Shown: one piece after another, positions 48,276-55,803 of the stretch
Position numbering within the stretch: the first letter of the stretch is position 1
Layout: each line of letters starts with the position of its first letter
Source of the DNA: Campylobacter sp. MIT 12-8780
Lineage (GTDB): Bacteria; Campylobacterota; Campylobacteria; Campylobacterales; Campylobacteraceae
DNA: 64,000 bases
Direction: 5' to 3'
Assembly (NCBI RefSeq): GCF_006864535.1
Contig: NZ_QHLL01000004.1
Span: 62,001 to 126,000 of the forward strand
Made by a program: the position numbers and the translations under genes
Notes under the pieces: model-generated
The model's database searches: none
What the model saw: only the letters and a program-made list of their open reading frames with translations
Told to the model about the DNA's origin: nothing

Positions 48276-48780
48276 CTAACTTTTTCTTACTGGCTTTTTG
48301 TTGCGGTTTTTCATCTCTAAAATGAATTTGAGCCTTTTCAACCTGCCTTAAAAAAGCCCTGCATTTTGTAGGATCAGGCATTTTATAGTTTTTATCTTGA
48401 GGATTGGCTATATCCTTGCCCTGCCTTAAAAGTGCGTCATAATAATCCATCTTCATCTTAAGCAAATCTAAAGTCTCATCAAGCCTTAGCCTCTCGGCTT
48501 CGATTAAATTTTTTTGCTCCTCTATCATCTTTTTTCGCTCTTTAGCGCTTTTTACCCCATATCTTGAAAGCTCTATATACTCTTTAATCTTTTCTATACT
48601 CATACCTATGCTTCTATAAAATGAGATCCAAAGTGCCCATTCAAGGTCTTTTTGAGAAAAATACCGCACCCCATTTTTATCCGTTTCTACAAAGGGAAAA
48701 AGCCCCTTACTCGCCCAAAATCTTAAAGTCCTAGATGAAATTGCCGTGCGTTTTTCAACCTCTATGATCGTATAAGCCAT
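48253..48780 (-). CDS. MerR-family regulator, third paralogue
   Basis: This 175-residue protein is closely related to the regulators at 3577 and 4068: MAYTIIEVEKRTA, TLRFW, GLFPFVETD and the wing GVRYFSQKD. Position 54 is phenylalanine (WISFYRS), not the sensing cysteine. A helical region from about 80 to 125 would form the dimer. I chose the ATG at 48780, which aligns with both paralogues and follows GAAAGGCAAAAAC; an ATG seven codons upstream is a weaker choice. It is divergent from the Tat alcohol dehydrogenase, whose operator at 48895 is in the shared gap, so it is the most likely regulator of that promoter. Confidence 0.9.
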   Translation of the reverse strand: MAYTIIEVEKRTAISSRTLRFWASKGLFPFVETDKNGVRYFSQKDLEWALWISFYRSIGMSIEKIKEYIELSRYGVKSAKERKKMIEEQKNLIEAERLRLDETLDLLKMKMDYYDALLRQGKDIANPQDKNYKMPDPTKCRAFLRQVEKAQIHFRDEKPQQKASKKKLVKKTLQA

Positions 48781-48894
48781 GTTTTTGCCTTTCTTTTGCA
48801 AATATAAGTAAAAAGTATAGCAAAAGTATTTTTCTGTATTCTTTATAAAAAAATAGAAATTTTGAAAAAATTTACAAAAAATTTAAATTTAGTC

Positions 48895-48925
48895 TTGACA
48901 GACACTAGGTGTCGGGTTTTATAAT
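48895..48925 (+). promoter_or_regulatory. MerR-type promoter with 19-bp spacer
   Basis: TTGACA (48895-48900) and TATAAT (48920-48925) flank a 19-bp spacer with the perfect-armed dyad GACAC-TAG-GTGTC. The upstream element, AATTTACAAAAA at 48869-48880, keeps the 14-bp distance but only its left half is conserved. It drives the Tat alcohol dehydrogenase and lies in the gap shared with the divergent MerR gene. Confidence 0.85.
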
Positions 48926-48987
48926 TTTACTCATAAAAGAACTTTGCTTTAAAGCAAAGCTTTTTAAATTTAACATAAAGGAAAACT

Positions 48988-50238
48988 ATGCAAAATGAAG
49001 ATAGAAGAGAGTTTTTAAAAAGCTCAGCAAAACTTGGTGGCGTGGCTTTAGCAAGTGTGGCTGGGCTTGGGATTTTTTCAAATGCAAGTGCAAAAAGCTT
49101 AAGCCTTGCAAATGGCATAAAAATCGATGATAGTCTTGAAGCTAGCACTCAAGAAGCTATTAAAAATGGAGCAAGGATTGAATCAAAAGGCTTTGCAGCA
49201 AGCTCAAAAGAGTGGAAATTTAAGCCTTTTAGCTTTTCACGCCACCCAATAGGAGCAAATGATATATTAATCGATATTTTATATGCTGGAATTTGCCATA
49301 GTGATTTGCACGCTGTAAATGGGGATTTTAAGGCTACAACTTATCCTATAGTGCCAGGACATGAGATCGCTGGTAGGGTTGTGGCTGTTGGCTCAAAGGT
49401 GAGTAAATTTAAGGTTGGAGACTTAGCTGGTATAGGTTGTATGGTGAATTCTTGCGGAGAATGTGAGGCTTGCAAAAGAAGCGAGGAGCAGTTTTGTATA
49501 AATGCAAAAACGGTTTTTACTTATGATAGCAAAGATGTATTTCATGGAGGTGAAAACACTTATGGAGGCTATGCAAATAATTATGTAGTGAGTGAAAAAT
49601 TTGCTCTTAAAATCCCAAATCATGCCGAGCTTGAAAAAGTAGCACCTTTGCTATGTGCTGGAATTACGACTTATTCGCCCATTCGTTACTCAAAGGTTAA
49701 AAAAGGCGATAAAGTCGCAGTTGCTGGAGTTGGTGGCTTAGGACATATGGCGCTGCAGTATATGGTGGCTTTGGGAGCTGAAGTTACAGCTTTTGATCGT
49801 GTAGCAAGTAAAAAAGATGCGGTTTTAGCACTTGGGGCTAAACGTTTTGTTGATGTAAATAACAAGGCTGAGTTTGAAAGCATAAAAAATGAGTTTGATT
49901 TTATCATCTCAACCATACCTTATCATTATGATATAAACGCTTATCAGGCTATGCTAAAGCTACATGGGGAAATGGCAATCGTTGGCTTACCAGCTAACAA
50001 GGATAATCCAAGCTTTAATGCAAATGCTTTTATCTGGAACTTTAGACGCAAAATTTATAGCTCTTTAATTGGTGGGATTAAAGAAACTCAAGAAATGCTT
50101 GATTATTCGGTAAAAAATAAAATTTATCCAAAAGTTGAGCTTATTACAGCAGATAAACTTGATGAAGCTTATCAAAAAGTGGCACGAGGAGAGGCTGATT
50201 TTAGGATAGTTATTGATATGAAAAAGAGCTTGAGCTAA
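48988..50238 (+). CDS. Tat-exported zinc-dependent alcohol dehydrogenase
   Basis: The 416-residue precursor has a Tat signal (DRREFLKSSAKLGG, hydrophobic to about residue 35) and a full zinc alcohol dehydrogenase of the cinnamyl-alcohol (YahK-like) group. Catalytic zinc ligands are Cys103 (GICHSD), His125 and Glu126 (PGHEIAG); structural zinc cysteines are 156, 159, 162 and 170. The NADP-binding loop is AGVGGLGHMALQ. Such enzymes reduce aldehydes with NADPH and are normally cytoplasmic; here export is predicted. Regulation is by the MerR-type promoter upstream. C. jejuni has a related dehydrogenase. Confidence 0.93.
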   Translation: MQNEDRREFLKSSAKLGGVALASVAGLGIFSNASAKSLSLANGIKIDDSLEASTQEAIKNGARIESKGFAASSKEWKFKPFSFSRHPIGANDILIDILYAGICHSDLHAVNGDFKATTYPIVPGHEIAGRVVAVGSKVSKFKVGDLAGIGCMVNSCGECEACKRSEEQFCINAKTVFTYDSKDVFHGGENTYGGYANNYVVSEKFALKIPNHAELEKVAPLLCAGITTYSPIRYSKVKKGDKVAVAGVGGLGHMALQYMVALGAEVTAFDRVASKKDAVLALGAKRFVDVNNKAEFESIKNEFDFIISTIPYHYDINAYQAMLKLHGEMAIVGLPANKDNPSFNANAFIWNFRRKIYSSLIGGIKETQEMLDYSVKNKIYPKVELITADKLDEAYQKVARGEADFRIVIDMKKSLS

Positions 50239-50360
50239 GATTTAGTTTTAAGGCTCAAAAGCTTATGAAAGCCAGCTTAAATTTAAAATAGGTTGGCTCA
50301 TTTTAAATTTGAAATCAAAGCAAGGTATTAGAATTTAAAAACAAATTTAAGCTCATATTC

Positions 50361-50402
50361 AAAGCAAGGATAGAAAGGAAGTTATGCTTTTATCCTTGCT
50401 TT
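50361..50402. terminator. Bidirectional terminator hairpin
   Basis: AAAGCAAGGATA (50361-50372) and TATCCTTGCTTT (50391-50402) form a perfect 12-bp stem with an 18-base loop. It lies between the convergent alcohol dehydrogenase and aminotransferase genes. Confidence 0.65.
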
Positions 50403-50410
50403 ATATCTTT

Positions 50411-51553
50411 TCACCTAGTTTCCCAAAGCTCTAAGCCAAGTTCAAGTCGTTTTAGGGCTTTTTTAAGTGTTTTTCTTGTTGTGGCTAAGTTTATGCGTAA
50501 AAACTTAGCTCCATTGCCTTTAAATTCGCTTCCACAGCTTAGGATTAAGCCTACTTTTTCTTGTAAAAACTCATGTAAATCCTTGCTATTTTCTTCCTTT
50601 TTAAGTAGGGCTGAACAATCAAGCCAAAGCATATAAGTAGCCTCGCTTTGCACTACCTTAAGCTTAGTTTTACTCTCTAAAAACTGAGTTGTAAATTCTT
50701 TTGCTTTGTTGATAAAGATATTAAGCTTATCAAGCCAGACTTCACACTCATTAAAAGCTGTTATAGTAGCTAGACAGGCAAAGGAATTTGCCTCATTGAT
50801 CTCATCTTTGCTAAAGCCTTGCAAAGCTCTTGTTCTAAGCTTTTCATCAGCACACAGCATACAAGCTGCATGCATGCCAGCTAGGTTAAAAGCCTTACTT
50901 GCACTGATGAGTGTAATGGCTTTTTGATTTAGCCTTGCTATAGGCGTATAAGGCTTACTCGTAAGATCACAATGTATCTCATCGCTAATGAGTAAAACTT
51001 CATATTTTTCACAAAGTTTTATGATCTTTTTAAGTTCTGCTTCAGTGTAAATTTTGCCTATGGGATTGTGGGGATTGCAAAGTATCATGATTTTGGTGTT
51101 TTCATCTTTTAGCTTTATTTGCAAGTCCTTAAAATCAATGCTATATGTATAGTTTTTATATACAAGCTCACATTCTATGGCTTTTCTGCCATTGTTTATT
51201 ATGCTTGAAAAAAACACCCCATACACAGGACTTAGCACTAAAATCCCCTCATTTTCTTTGCTAAAAGAGCGAATGAGAGAGGATAGGGCTGGAACTACTC
51301 CGCTTACAAATAAACAATGCTCTTTTTTAAAACTCACACCATGCCTTCTTTGCCACCATTTTATAAAGCTTTCATAAAAGGCTTGAGGTATCACTTCATA
51401 GCCAAAAACGCCGTTTTTTACCCTAGCTAAAAGTGCTTTACGCAGCGCTTTTGGTGCCTTAAAGTCCATATCAGCTACCCATAGGGCAAGCTCGTTTTCT
51501 TTGACATTCCATTTAAGAGAATTGATCCTTTCAGCCTGCTTTTTAAATGGCAT
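50411..51553 (-). CDS. MalY/PatB-type PLP-dependent aminotransferase (C-S lyase)
   Basis: The 380-residue protein belongs to the MalY/PatB group of fold-type I PLP enzymes, which often act as cystathionine beta-lyases. SLKWN at the start, LALWVADMDFKAP, CNPHNPIGKIYT and the lysine segment ISASKAFNLAGMH are diagnostic. I chose ATG 51553, which overlaps the upstream gene by 11 bases, because its N terminus matches the family; a start 19 codons upstream would lie deep in that gene. It is the third gene of the operon from the 53168 promoter, so it would be MerR-controlled with two very different partners. Confidence 0.88.
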   Translation of the reverse strand: MPFKKQAERINSLKWNVKENELALWVADMDFKAPKALRKALLARVKNGVFGYEVIPQAFYESFIKWWQRRHGVSFKKEHCLFVSGVVPALSSLIRSFSKENEGILVLSPVYGVFFSSIINNGRKAIECELVYKNYTYSIDFKDLQIKLKDENTKIMILCNPHNPIGKIYTEAELKKIIKLCEKYEVLLISDEIHCDLTSKPYTPIARLNQKAITLISASKAFNLAGMHAACMLCADEKLRTRALQGFSKDEINEANSFACLATITAFNECEVWLDKLNIFINKAKEFTTQFLESKTKLKVVQSEATYMLWLDCSALLKKEENSKDLHEFLQEKVGLILSCGSEFKGNGAKFLRINLATTRKTLKKALKRLELGLELWETR

Positions 51554-52415
51554 GTTCTTTTTTAATCCCTTCTTTGTGTAAAAGCGTGATATGTGTTTTG
51601 CTTGTATCAACCTTGTTTTGATCTAAGATGAGCTCATCTATATCAAAGGCTGAAATTTCAGCTTCAAGGGGGTTGATGATGCTTTTTATATTTGAGTTTA
51701 TGCTCGCTTTTACGCTTGAGTATTCAAAGGCTAGGCTGGTGTTGATGAGTTTGCAATTTTCAAGTTTTAAATTTTCTATATAGCAAAGCCCTTGCAAGCT
51801 TTCTATGGTGCAGTTTTTAAAAGTGATATTTTTTGAGTTCCAAGCAAGGTATTCCCCACTTATAAAACTATCTTCAAGCTCTACATTTTCGCAGTTCCAA
51901 AAGGCGTCTTTACTTAAAATTTTAGCATTTTTAATATAAACATTTTTACAAGAATCAAAGCAGTAATTTCCTTGTATATTAAAGTCTTCTAGCCTTAAGT
52001 TTTCACTATGAAAAGCAAAATAATCGCCCCTAACACTAACTTTTTGCAAATTCACATCTTTACAATCCCAAAAACTCTCAAGCGCATTTGGCATATCAAC
52101 ATTAAAAAGCTTTATCTTGCTTGCTTTGCGAAAGCTTTTTGGTGCAGCTATGAAAGAGTTTTTAAGGCTTAAATTCTCTATATACCAAAGTCCGCTTCTT
52201 GCATTTTCAAGCAAGCAAATATGCTCAGCCTCAATATCTTTTGCATACCAAAGTGGGTATTTATACGCAAAGCTTGTTCCAGTTAAAACTATGTTTTTAG
52301 CATGCTTTAGAGGGGATTCTCCCTTATCAAAAGAGCAGTTTTTAAGCCTTGCATGCTCTAAGCCAAATAAAGCCCGCTCACTTTCAAAATATAAATCCGA
52401 AATGACTTTTAACAT
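51543..52415 (-). CDS. DUF3737-like right-handed beta-helix protein
   Basis: This 290-residue protein is made of short repeats of about 20 residues with alternating N-C-x-F/I-type rungs (for example NVELEDSFISGEYLAWNSKN, ITFKNCTIESLQGLCYIENL), the pattern of a right-handed beta-helix of the DUF3737 family. No signal is seen after the chosen ATG 52415, which follows AAGGAAAAATC; an ATG six codons upstream is weaker. It is the middle gene of an operon with the NAD-binding reductase and the PatB-like enzyme. The role of this family is unknown. Confidence 0.8.
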   Translation of the reverse strand: MLKVISDLYFESERALFGLEHARLKNCSFDKGESPLKHAKNIVLTGTSFAYKYPLWYAKDIEAEHICLLENARSGLWYIENLSLKNSFIAAPKSFRKASKIKLFNVDMPNALESFWDCKDVNLQKVSVRGDYFAFHSENLRLEDFNIQGNYCFDSCKNVYIKNAKILSKDAFWNCENVELEDSFISGEYLAWNSKNITFKNCTIESLQGLCYIENLKLENCKLINTSLAFEYSSVKASINSNIKSIINPLEAEISAFDIDELILDQNKVDTSKTHITLLHKEGIKKEHAI

Positions 52416-52439
52416 GATTTTTCCTTGTTTCAAGCCTTT

Positions 52440-53138
52440 TTAAGGCTTATGTATGCCAAGACTTGCTCTTAGATAAAGCTTGGGATCAAGGCAGATTTTT
52501 ACTATAAGATCAGCTACGCTTGCTCTTGAGATGTATTTTTCAGGATTGATGAAATCTTGTCCTTTTTGAGTAAGAGCGTAGTTTATGCTGTTTTCATTGC
52601 TTAGCCAGCCTGGGCGTATTATGGTGTAATCAAGCTTTGAAGCCTCTATAAGCTCTACGCTTTTTTTATGCTCGCCTAACCAAGGACTTAGCCTTCTTAG
52701 CTCGTATTCACTGACTTCATTATACACGCCTACTGAGCTTATCCAGATGAGACGTTTAGTATTTGTATTTTGCATAGCTGTGATGATATTTTGCGCGTAA
52801 AGCTCAAGATCGCCACTTAAGTTTGCATAGACTATATCTACTCCTTGCATAGCTTGTTCTAAAGCCTTTTCATCGCTTGCATCGCCTTCAAAGAGTTCTA
52901 CTCTAGCACTTTTTAGCTCATTTAGCCTAGAGGCTTTGCGTAAAAATAAACGCAAATTTACCTTACTTTCTGTAAGTAAGCGATCACTTACTAGCCTTGC
53001 TATGCGTCCATTTGCTCCAAGTATGAGTATGGTTTTTACTTCATTTAAATTTGCAAAAAGTTTTGTGCTTCCTAAGCTAGCAAAAGCGCCTAAGGCTAGC
53101 ATTTTTCCCAAAAAATTTCTTCTTGAACTATTTTTCAT
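52440..53138 (-). CDS. Tat-exported NAD(P)-binding reductase (atypical SDR/NmrA-like)
   Basis: The 232-residue precursor has a Tat signal (SRRNFLGKMLALGAFASLG) followed by a Rossmann domain with ILGANGRIARLV. The segments VELFEGDASDEKAL and YTIIRPGWLSNE are typical of atypical short-chain dehydrogenases of the NAD(P)-binding NmrA/YwnB group, which include quinone and flavin reductases. The catalytic YxxxK is not evident. It is the first gene of the operon from the MerR-type promoter at 53168. Why such an enzyme is exported is unclear. Confidence 0.85.
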   Translation of the reverse strand: MKNSSRRNFLGKMLALGAFASLGSTKLFANLNEVKTILILGANGRIARLVSDRLLTESKVNLRLFLRKASRLNELKSARVELFEGDASDEKALEQAMQGVDIVYANLSGDLELYAQNIITAMQNTNTKRLIWISSVGVYNEVSEYELRRLSPWLGEHKKSVELIEASKLDYTIIRPGWLSNENSINYALTQKGQDFINPEKYISRASVADLIVKICLDPKLYLRASLGIHKP

Positions 53139-53167
53139 TTTCTTTCCTTATTAAAAATATTTTTAGC

Positions 53168-53198
53168 ATTATAAGGCTAGATACTTAGTATCTGTCAA
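53168..53198 (-). promoter_or_regulatory. MerR-type promoter with 19-bp spacer (minus strand)
   Basis: Read on the minus strand, TTGACA (53193-53198) and TATAAT (53168-53173) flank 19 bp with the perfect-armed dyad GATAC-TAA-GTATC. The upstream palindrome AATTTGCAAATT (53213-53224) lies exactly 14 bp before the -35. It drives the Tat reductase, DUF3737-like and PatB-like operon. Confidence 0.85.
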
Positions 53199-53251
53199 GA
53201 GTGATGATAAAGAATTTGCAAATTTTTTAACTTGCAAATTCTTTTTTTAAC

Positions 53252-54109
53252 TTAAATTTCAATCAAAGCTAAAGCATTTAAGCTTCTTGGATAGCCTATA
53301 TAAGGAATGAGTGCTGTTATGGTAGCGATTAACACGCTTTTATCATTGCCTATGTTAAGATTGCCTGCAATGTGAGCTTTTACCTGAGCGTCTGCTCCTC
53401 CAAGAGCTGTTACAAAAACAAAGGTTAAAAGCTCTCTAAATTTAAGCTCAAGCCCCTTTCTTGTGTAAAAATCCCCAAAACAATGCGCGCTTAAAAAAGT
53501 TCTTATGTGTTTTACTTCAGCAGGAGCGGCGGCATTTCCTTTATCAATGGCTTCACCAAAAAATTTTCTTTGAATTTCAAGCCCTTTTTGAGCTCTATTT
53601 TCCCTTGTGGTGGTGCTTGCCGCAGCTAAAGGCATAGCGATATTTTCAGCCTTAAAAAGCTCATTTGTAGCAAGGATAAACTCAAGTGCTTTGCCTATAC
53701 CTACATAAGGTGTGCTTTGATAGAGTATTTCTTTAATCTCAGCTGGGCTTATGCCTTGTTTGAGGCTGGCTTTGAGTATGATTTTGTATTCACTTAAGCC
53801 TCCTGAGGCTATTAAAGCACCAAGTATAAGCATGAGCTGTTCTTTTTGGCTAAGTTTAGTGTGAGCTTGCACCTCATCAAAGGCAAAATTGATATAAGCA
53901 CTAAAAAATTCTGGATCGGTTTTGGCTAGCTCTGGAGTTTCTTTTCCAAAGAGTTTTTCAAAATTTTGTTTTGCAAGTTGTGTTAAGTTCATAAGTTTTC
54001 CTTTTAGATTTTGATAAGAGTTGGCTAATAATGAGCCTGAAAAGCTCAAAGCAAAGAGACTTAAGCCAAATTTAGCTGAGTTTGATAAAAATGATCTTCT
54101 TTTCATCAC
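53252..54109 (-). CDS. Tat-exported carboxymuconolactone-decarboxylase-like protein
   Basis: The 285-residue precursor has a Tat signal (MKRRSFLSNSAKFGLSL) and two alpha-helical repeats of the carboxymuconolactone decarboxylase/AhpD fold (about 75-150 and 215-280). AhpD-type catalytic CxxC cysteines are missing in both: ALIASGGLSEYKI and TALGGADAQVKAH stand there, so alkyl-hydroperoxidase activity is unlikely. Met40 (MNLTQLAKQN) has AAAAGGA six bases upstream, allowing a cytoplasmic form. The start overlaps the upstream cyclophilin-like gene by four bases (ATGA). It is third in the operon from the 55689 promoter. Confidence 0.85.
   Translation of the reverse strand: MMKRRSFLSNSAKFGLSLFALSFSGSLLANSYQNLKGKLMNLTQLAKQNFEKLFGKETPELAKTDPEFFSAYINFAFDEVQAHTKLSQKEQLMLILGALIASGGLSEYKIILKASLKQGISPAEIKEILYQSTPYVGIGKALEFILATNELFKAENIAMPLAAASTTTRENRAQKGLEIQRKFFGEAIDKGNAAAPAEVKHIRTFLSAHCFGDFYTRKGLELKFRELLTFVFVTALGGADAQVKAHIAGNLNIGNDKSVLIATITALIPYIGYPRSLNALALIEI
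53990..54005 (-). promoter_or_regulatory. Internal ribosome binding site and ATG after the Tat signal
   Basis: On the minus strand AAAAGGA (53999-54005) precedes an in-frame ATG (53990-53992, Met40) by six bases, just after the Tat signal of the carboxymuconolactone-decarboxylase-like protein. It is the same arrangement as in the aldo/keto reductase at 2574. Confidence 0.45.
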
Positions 54110-54522
54110 AGCACCTTTTTAATACGCACTTTAAAATCGCCCTTTTGAGCCTGAAATTTCTTATAGTCTTTGATTTTTGCTAAAAAGATTAAGCCACTAT
54201 GAAAGGGCTGTTTTTCATAAAATACCCCCAAATTCCCCCAAGGCGCAAAATAAAAAAAGTCCCCAACACTTGGATCATAACCCTTTAAACCGCTAGTATC
54301 TAGCCTTTCTTTAAGAGCAGGGCTAATCTTTTCTTTACCCACATAATCACTAAATTCAAGTTCTAAAGGCAGCATCTCATAAAAATGCCTTGCAGCAACA
54401 TTATCATCAAGCTCTGTGATGATAAGTTCATCATTAAATTCAAAAGAAATTTTCATATCCTCTCCTTGTGCAAAAACAAACAAGCTACATATTAATAAGC
54501 CTATTTGAATGATTTTTTTCAT
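54106..54522 (-). CDS. Exported cyclophilin-like-fold protein
   Basis: The 138-residue precursor has a Sec signal (MKKIIQIGLLICSLFVFAQG) and a small beta-rich domain with NVAARHFYEMLPLELEFSDY and GDFFYFAPWGNLGVFY, hallmarks of the cyclophilin-like family (PF18050 type). The family has a cyclophilin fold but no proven isomerase activity. It sits between the Tat aldo/keto reductase and the carboxymuconolactone-decarboxylase-like gene, overlapping the latter by four bases. A shorter paralogue is at 59909, in the equivalent second position of another operon of the regulon. Confidence 0.85.
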   Translation of the reverse strand: MKKIIQIGLLICSLFVFAQGEDMKISFEFNDELIITELDDNVAARHFYEMLPLELEFSDYVGKEKISPALKERLDTSGLKGYDPSVGDFFYFAPWGNLGVFYEKQPFHSGLIFLAKIKDYKKFQAQKGDFKVRIKKVL

Positions 54523-54533
54523 CTTTTCTCCTT

Positions 54534-55655
54534 TTATAAGCCAACACTTTTAGCCGCATCACTTCCTGGGGCAAAGCGTTCGCCAACTATGACTATCTTT
54601 TTTACTTCCTCATCGATTTTTGCAAGCTCATCTTGAGTAAAGCTAAACTCCACTGCTTTTAAATTCTCAATCAAATGCTTAGGATTTGTCGTTTCTGGTA
54701 TAGGCACTATAAAATCATCTTGAGCCAAAAGCCAAGCAAGGGCAGTTTGAGTGATAGTGGCTCCTTTTTGCTTGCCAATACTGGCTACAAAATTAACTAT
54801 AGCTTGATTTGCCTTTAAAGCTTGTGGGGTGTATCTTGGAAAGGCTAGACGCATATCCCCAGCTGCAAAGCGGTAGTTTTCATTCATCAGCCCTGTTAAA
54901 AGCCCCCTATCAAGTGGAGAATACGCCACAAAGCCTATACCAAGCCTTTTGCAAGTTGGTATCACCCCATCTTCTTCATGCTCTCTAAAACTGATAGAAT
55001 ACTGACTTTGCACGCTTACAGGCGCAAATACCTTGTGTGCTCGCTCTATAGTCTTAGCCCCAGCCTCACTTAAGCCCCAAGCCCTTATTTTTCCTTGCTT
55101 GACAAGCTCTTGCATGGTATCAGCCACCTCCTCAATAGGCGTATCAGTATCAACGCGGTGCTGAGTATAAATATCTATATAATCAGTTTGCAAGCGTTTT
55201 AAACTCGCGTCAATTGCTCTTATAATAGACTTTTTAGATGAATCTTGCATTTGCTTACCAAAAGGATAATAAAGCCCAAATTTAGTGCCTATAACAACCT
55301 TATCCCTAATAGGCTTTAAAGCAGGTCCAACAAGCTCTTCATTAGTATGTGGTCCATAAATTTCAGCCGTATCAAAAAAAGTAACGCCTAAATCATAAGC
55401 CTGCCTGATAAGCTTAGTCATCTCTTTAATATCACGAGCCGGACCATGTCCATGACTCATACCCATACAACCAAGCCCCAAAGCAGAAACTTCGATTTTG
55501 CCTCCCAAAATGCGTTTAGGCAAGCTTTTTGAAGGATTTTTAATCCTTGCTTGTGAATTTGCTTTCTTATCATTAGCCAAAGCCAAGCTCGCATTTAACA
55601 TACTCAAAGCCAAGCCAGCCTTTAAACCGCGTTCTAAAAATGCTCTTCTTTGCAT
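54534..55655 (-). CDS. Tat-exported aldo/keto reductase, YajO/AKR13-like
   Basis: The 373-residue precursor has a Tat signal (MQRRAFLERGLKAGLALSML) and an aldo/keto reductase domain with Asp95 and Tyr100 (FFDTAEIYG), Lys125 (IGTKFG) and His166 (YTQHRVD). GLGCMGMSHG and IPETTNPKHLIENL show it belongs to the large plant-auxin-induced/YajO-type branch, different from the two reductases at the window start. It heads an operon with the cyclophilin-like and carboxymuconolactone-decarboxylase-like genes, under the MerR-type promoter at 55689. Confidence 0.92.
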   Translation of the reverse strand: MQRRAFLERGLKAGLALSMLNASLALANDKKANSQARIKNPSKSLPKRILGGKIEVSALGLGCMGMSHGHGPARDIKEMTKLIRQAYDLGVTFFDTAEIYGPHTNEELVGPALKPIRDKVVIGTKFGLYYPFGKQMQDSSKKSIIRAIDASLKRLQTDYIDIYTQHRVDTDTPIEEVADTMQELVKQGKIRAWGLSEAGAKTIERAHKVFAPVSVQSQYSISFREHEEDGVIPTCKRLGIGFVAYSPLDRGLLTGLMNENYRFAAGDMRLAFPRYTPQALKANQAIVNFVASIGKQKGATITQTALAWLLAQDDFIVPIPETTNPKHLIENLKAVEFSFTQDELAKIDEEVKKIVIVGERFAPGSDAAKSVGL

Positions 55656-55688
55656 CCTAGCTCCTTTTTTAAAATAAAATATTTCATA

Positions 55689-55719
55689 ATTATAAAAGAT
55701 GATAGCTACTATCAGTCAA
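55689..55719 (-). promoter_or_regulatory. MerR-type promoter with 19-bp spacer (minus strand)
   Basis: Read on the minus strand, TTGACT (55714-55719) and TATAAT (55689-55694) flank 19 bp with the dyad GATAG-TAG-CTATC. The upstream palindrome AATTTGCAAATT (55734-55745) is exactly 14 bp before the -35. It drives the Tat aldo/keto reductase operon. Confidence 0.82.
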
Positions 55720-55803
55720 GAGTAAATTCAAAGAATTTGCAAATTTTTTGATATAATATGTTTTTTTAAATAATAAATTTAAACAAAAAAGCAAGGAAAA
55801 AGC

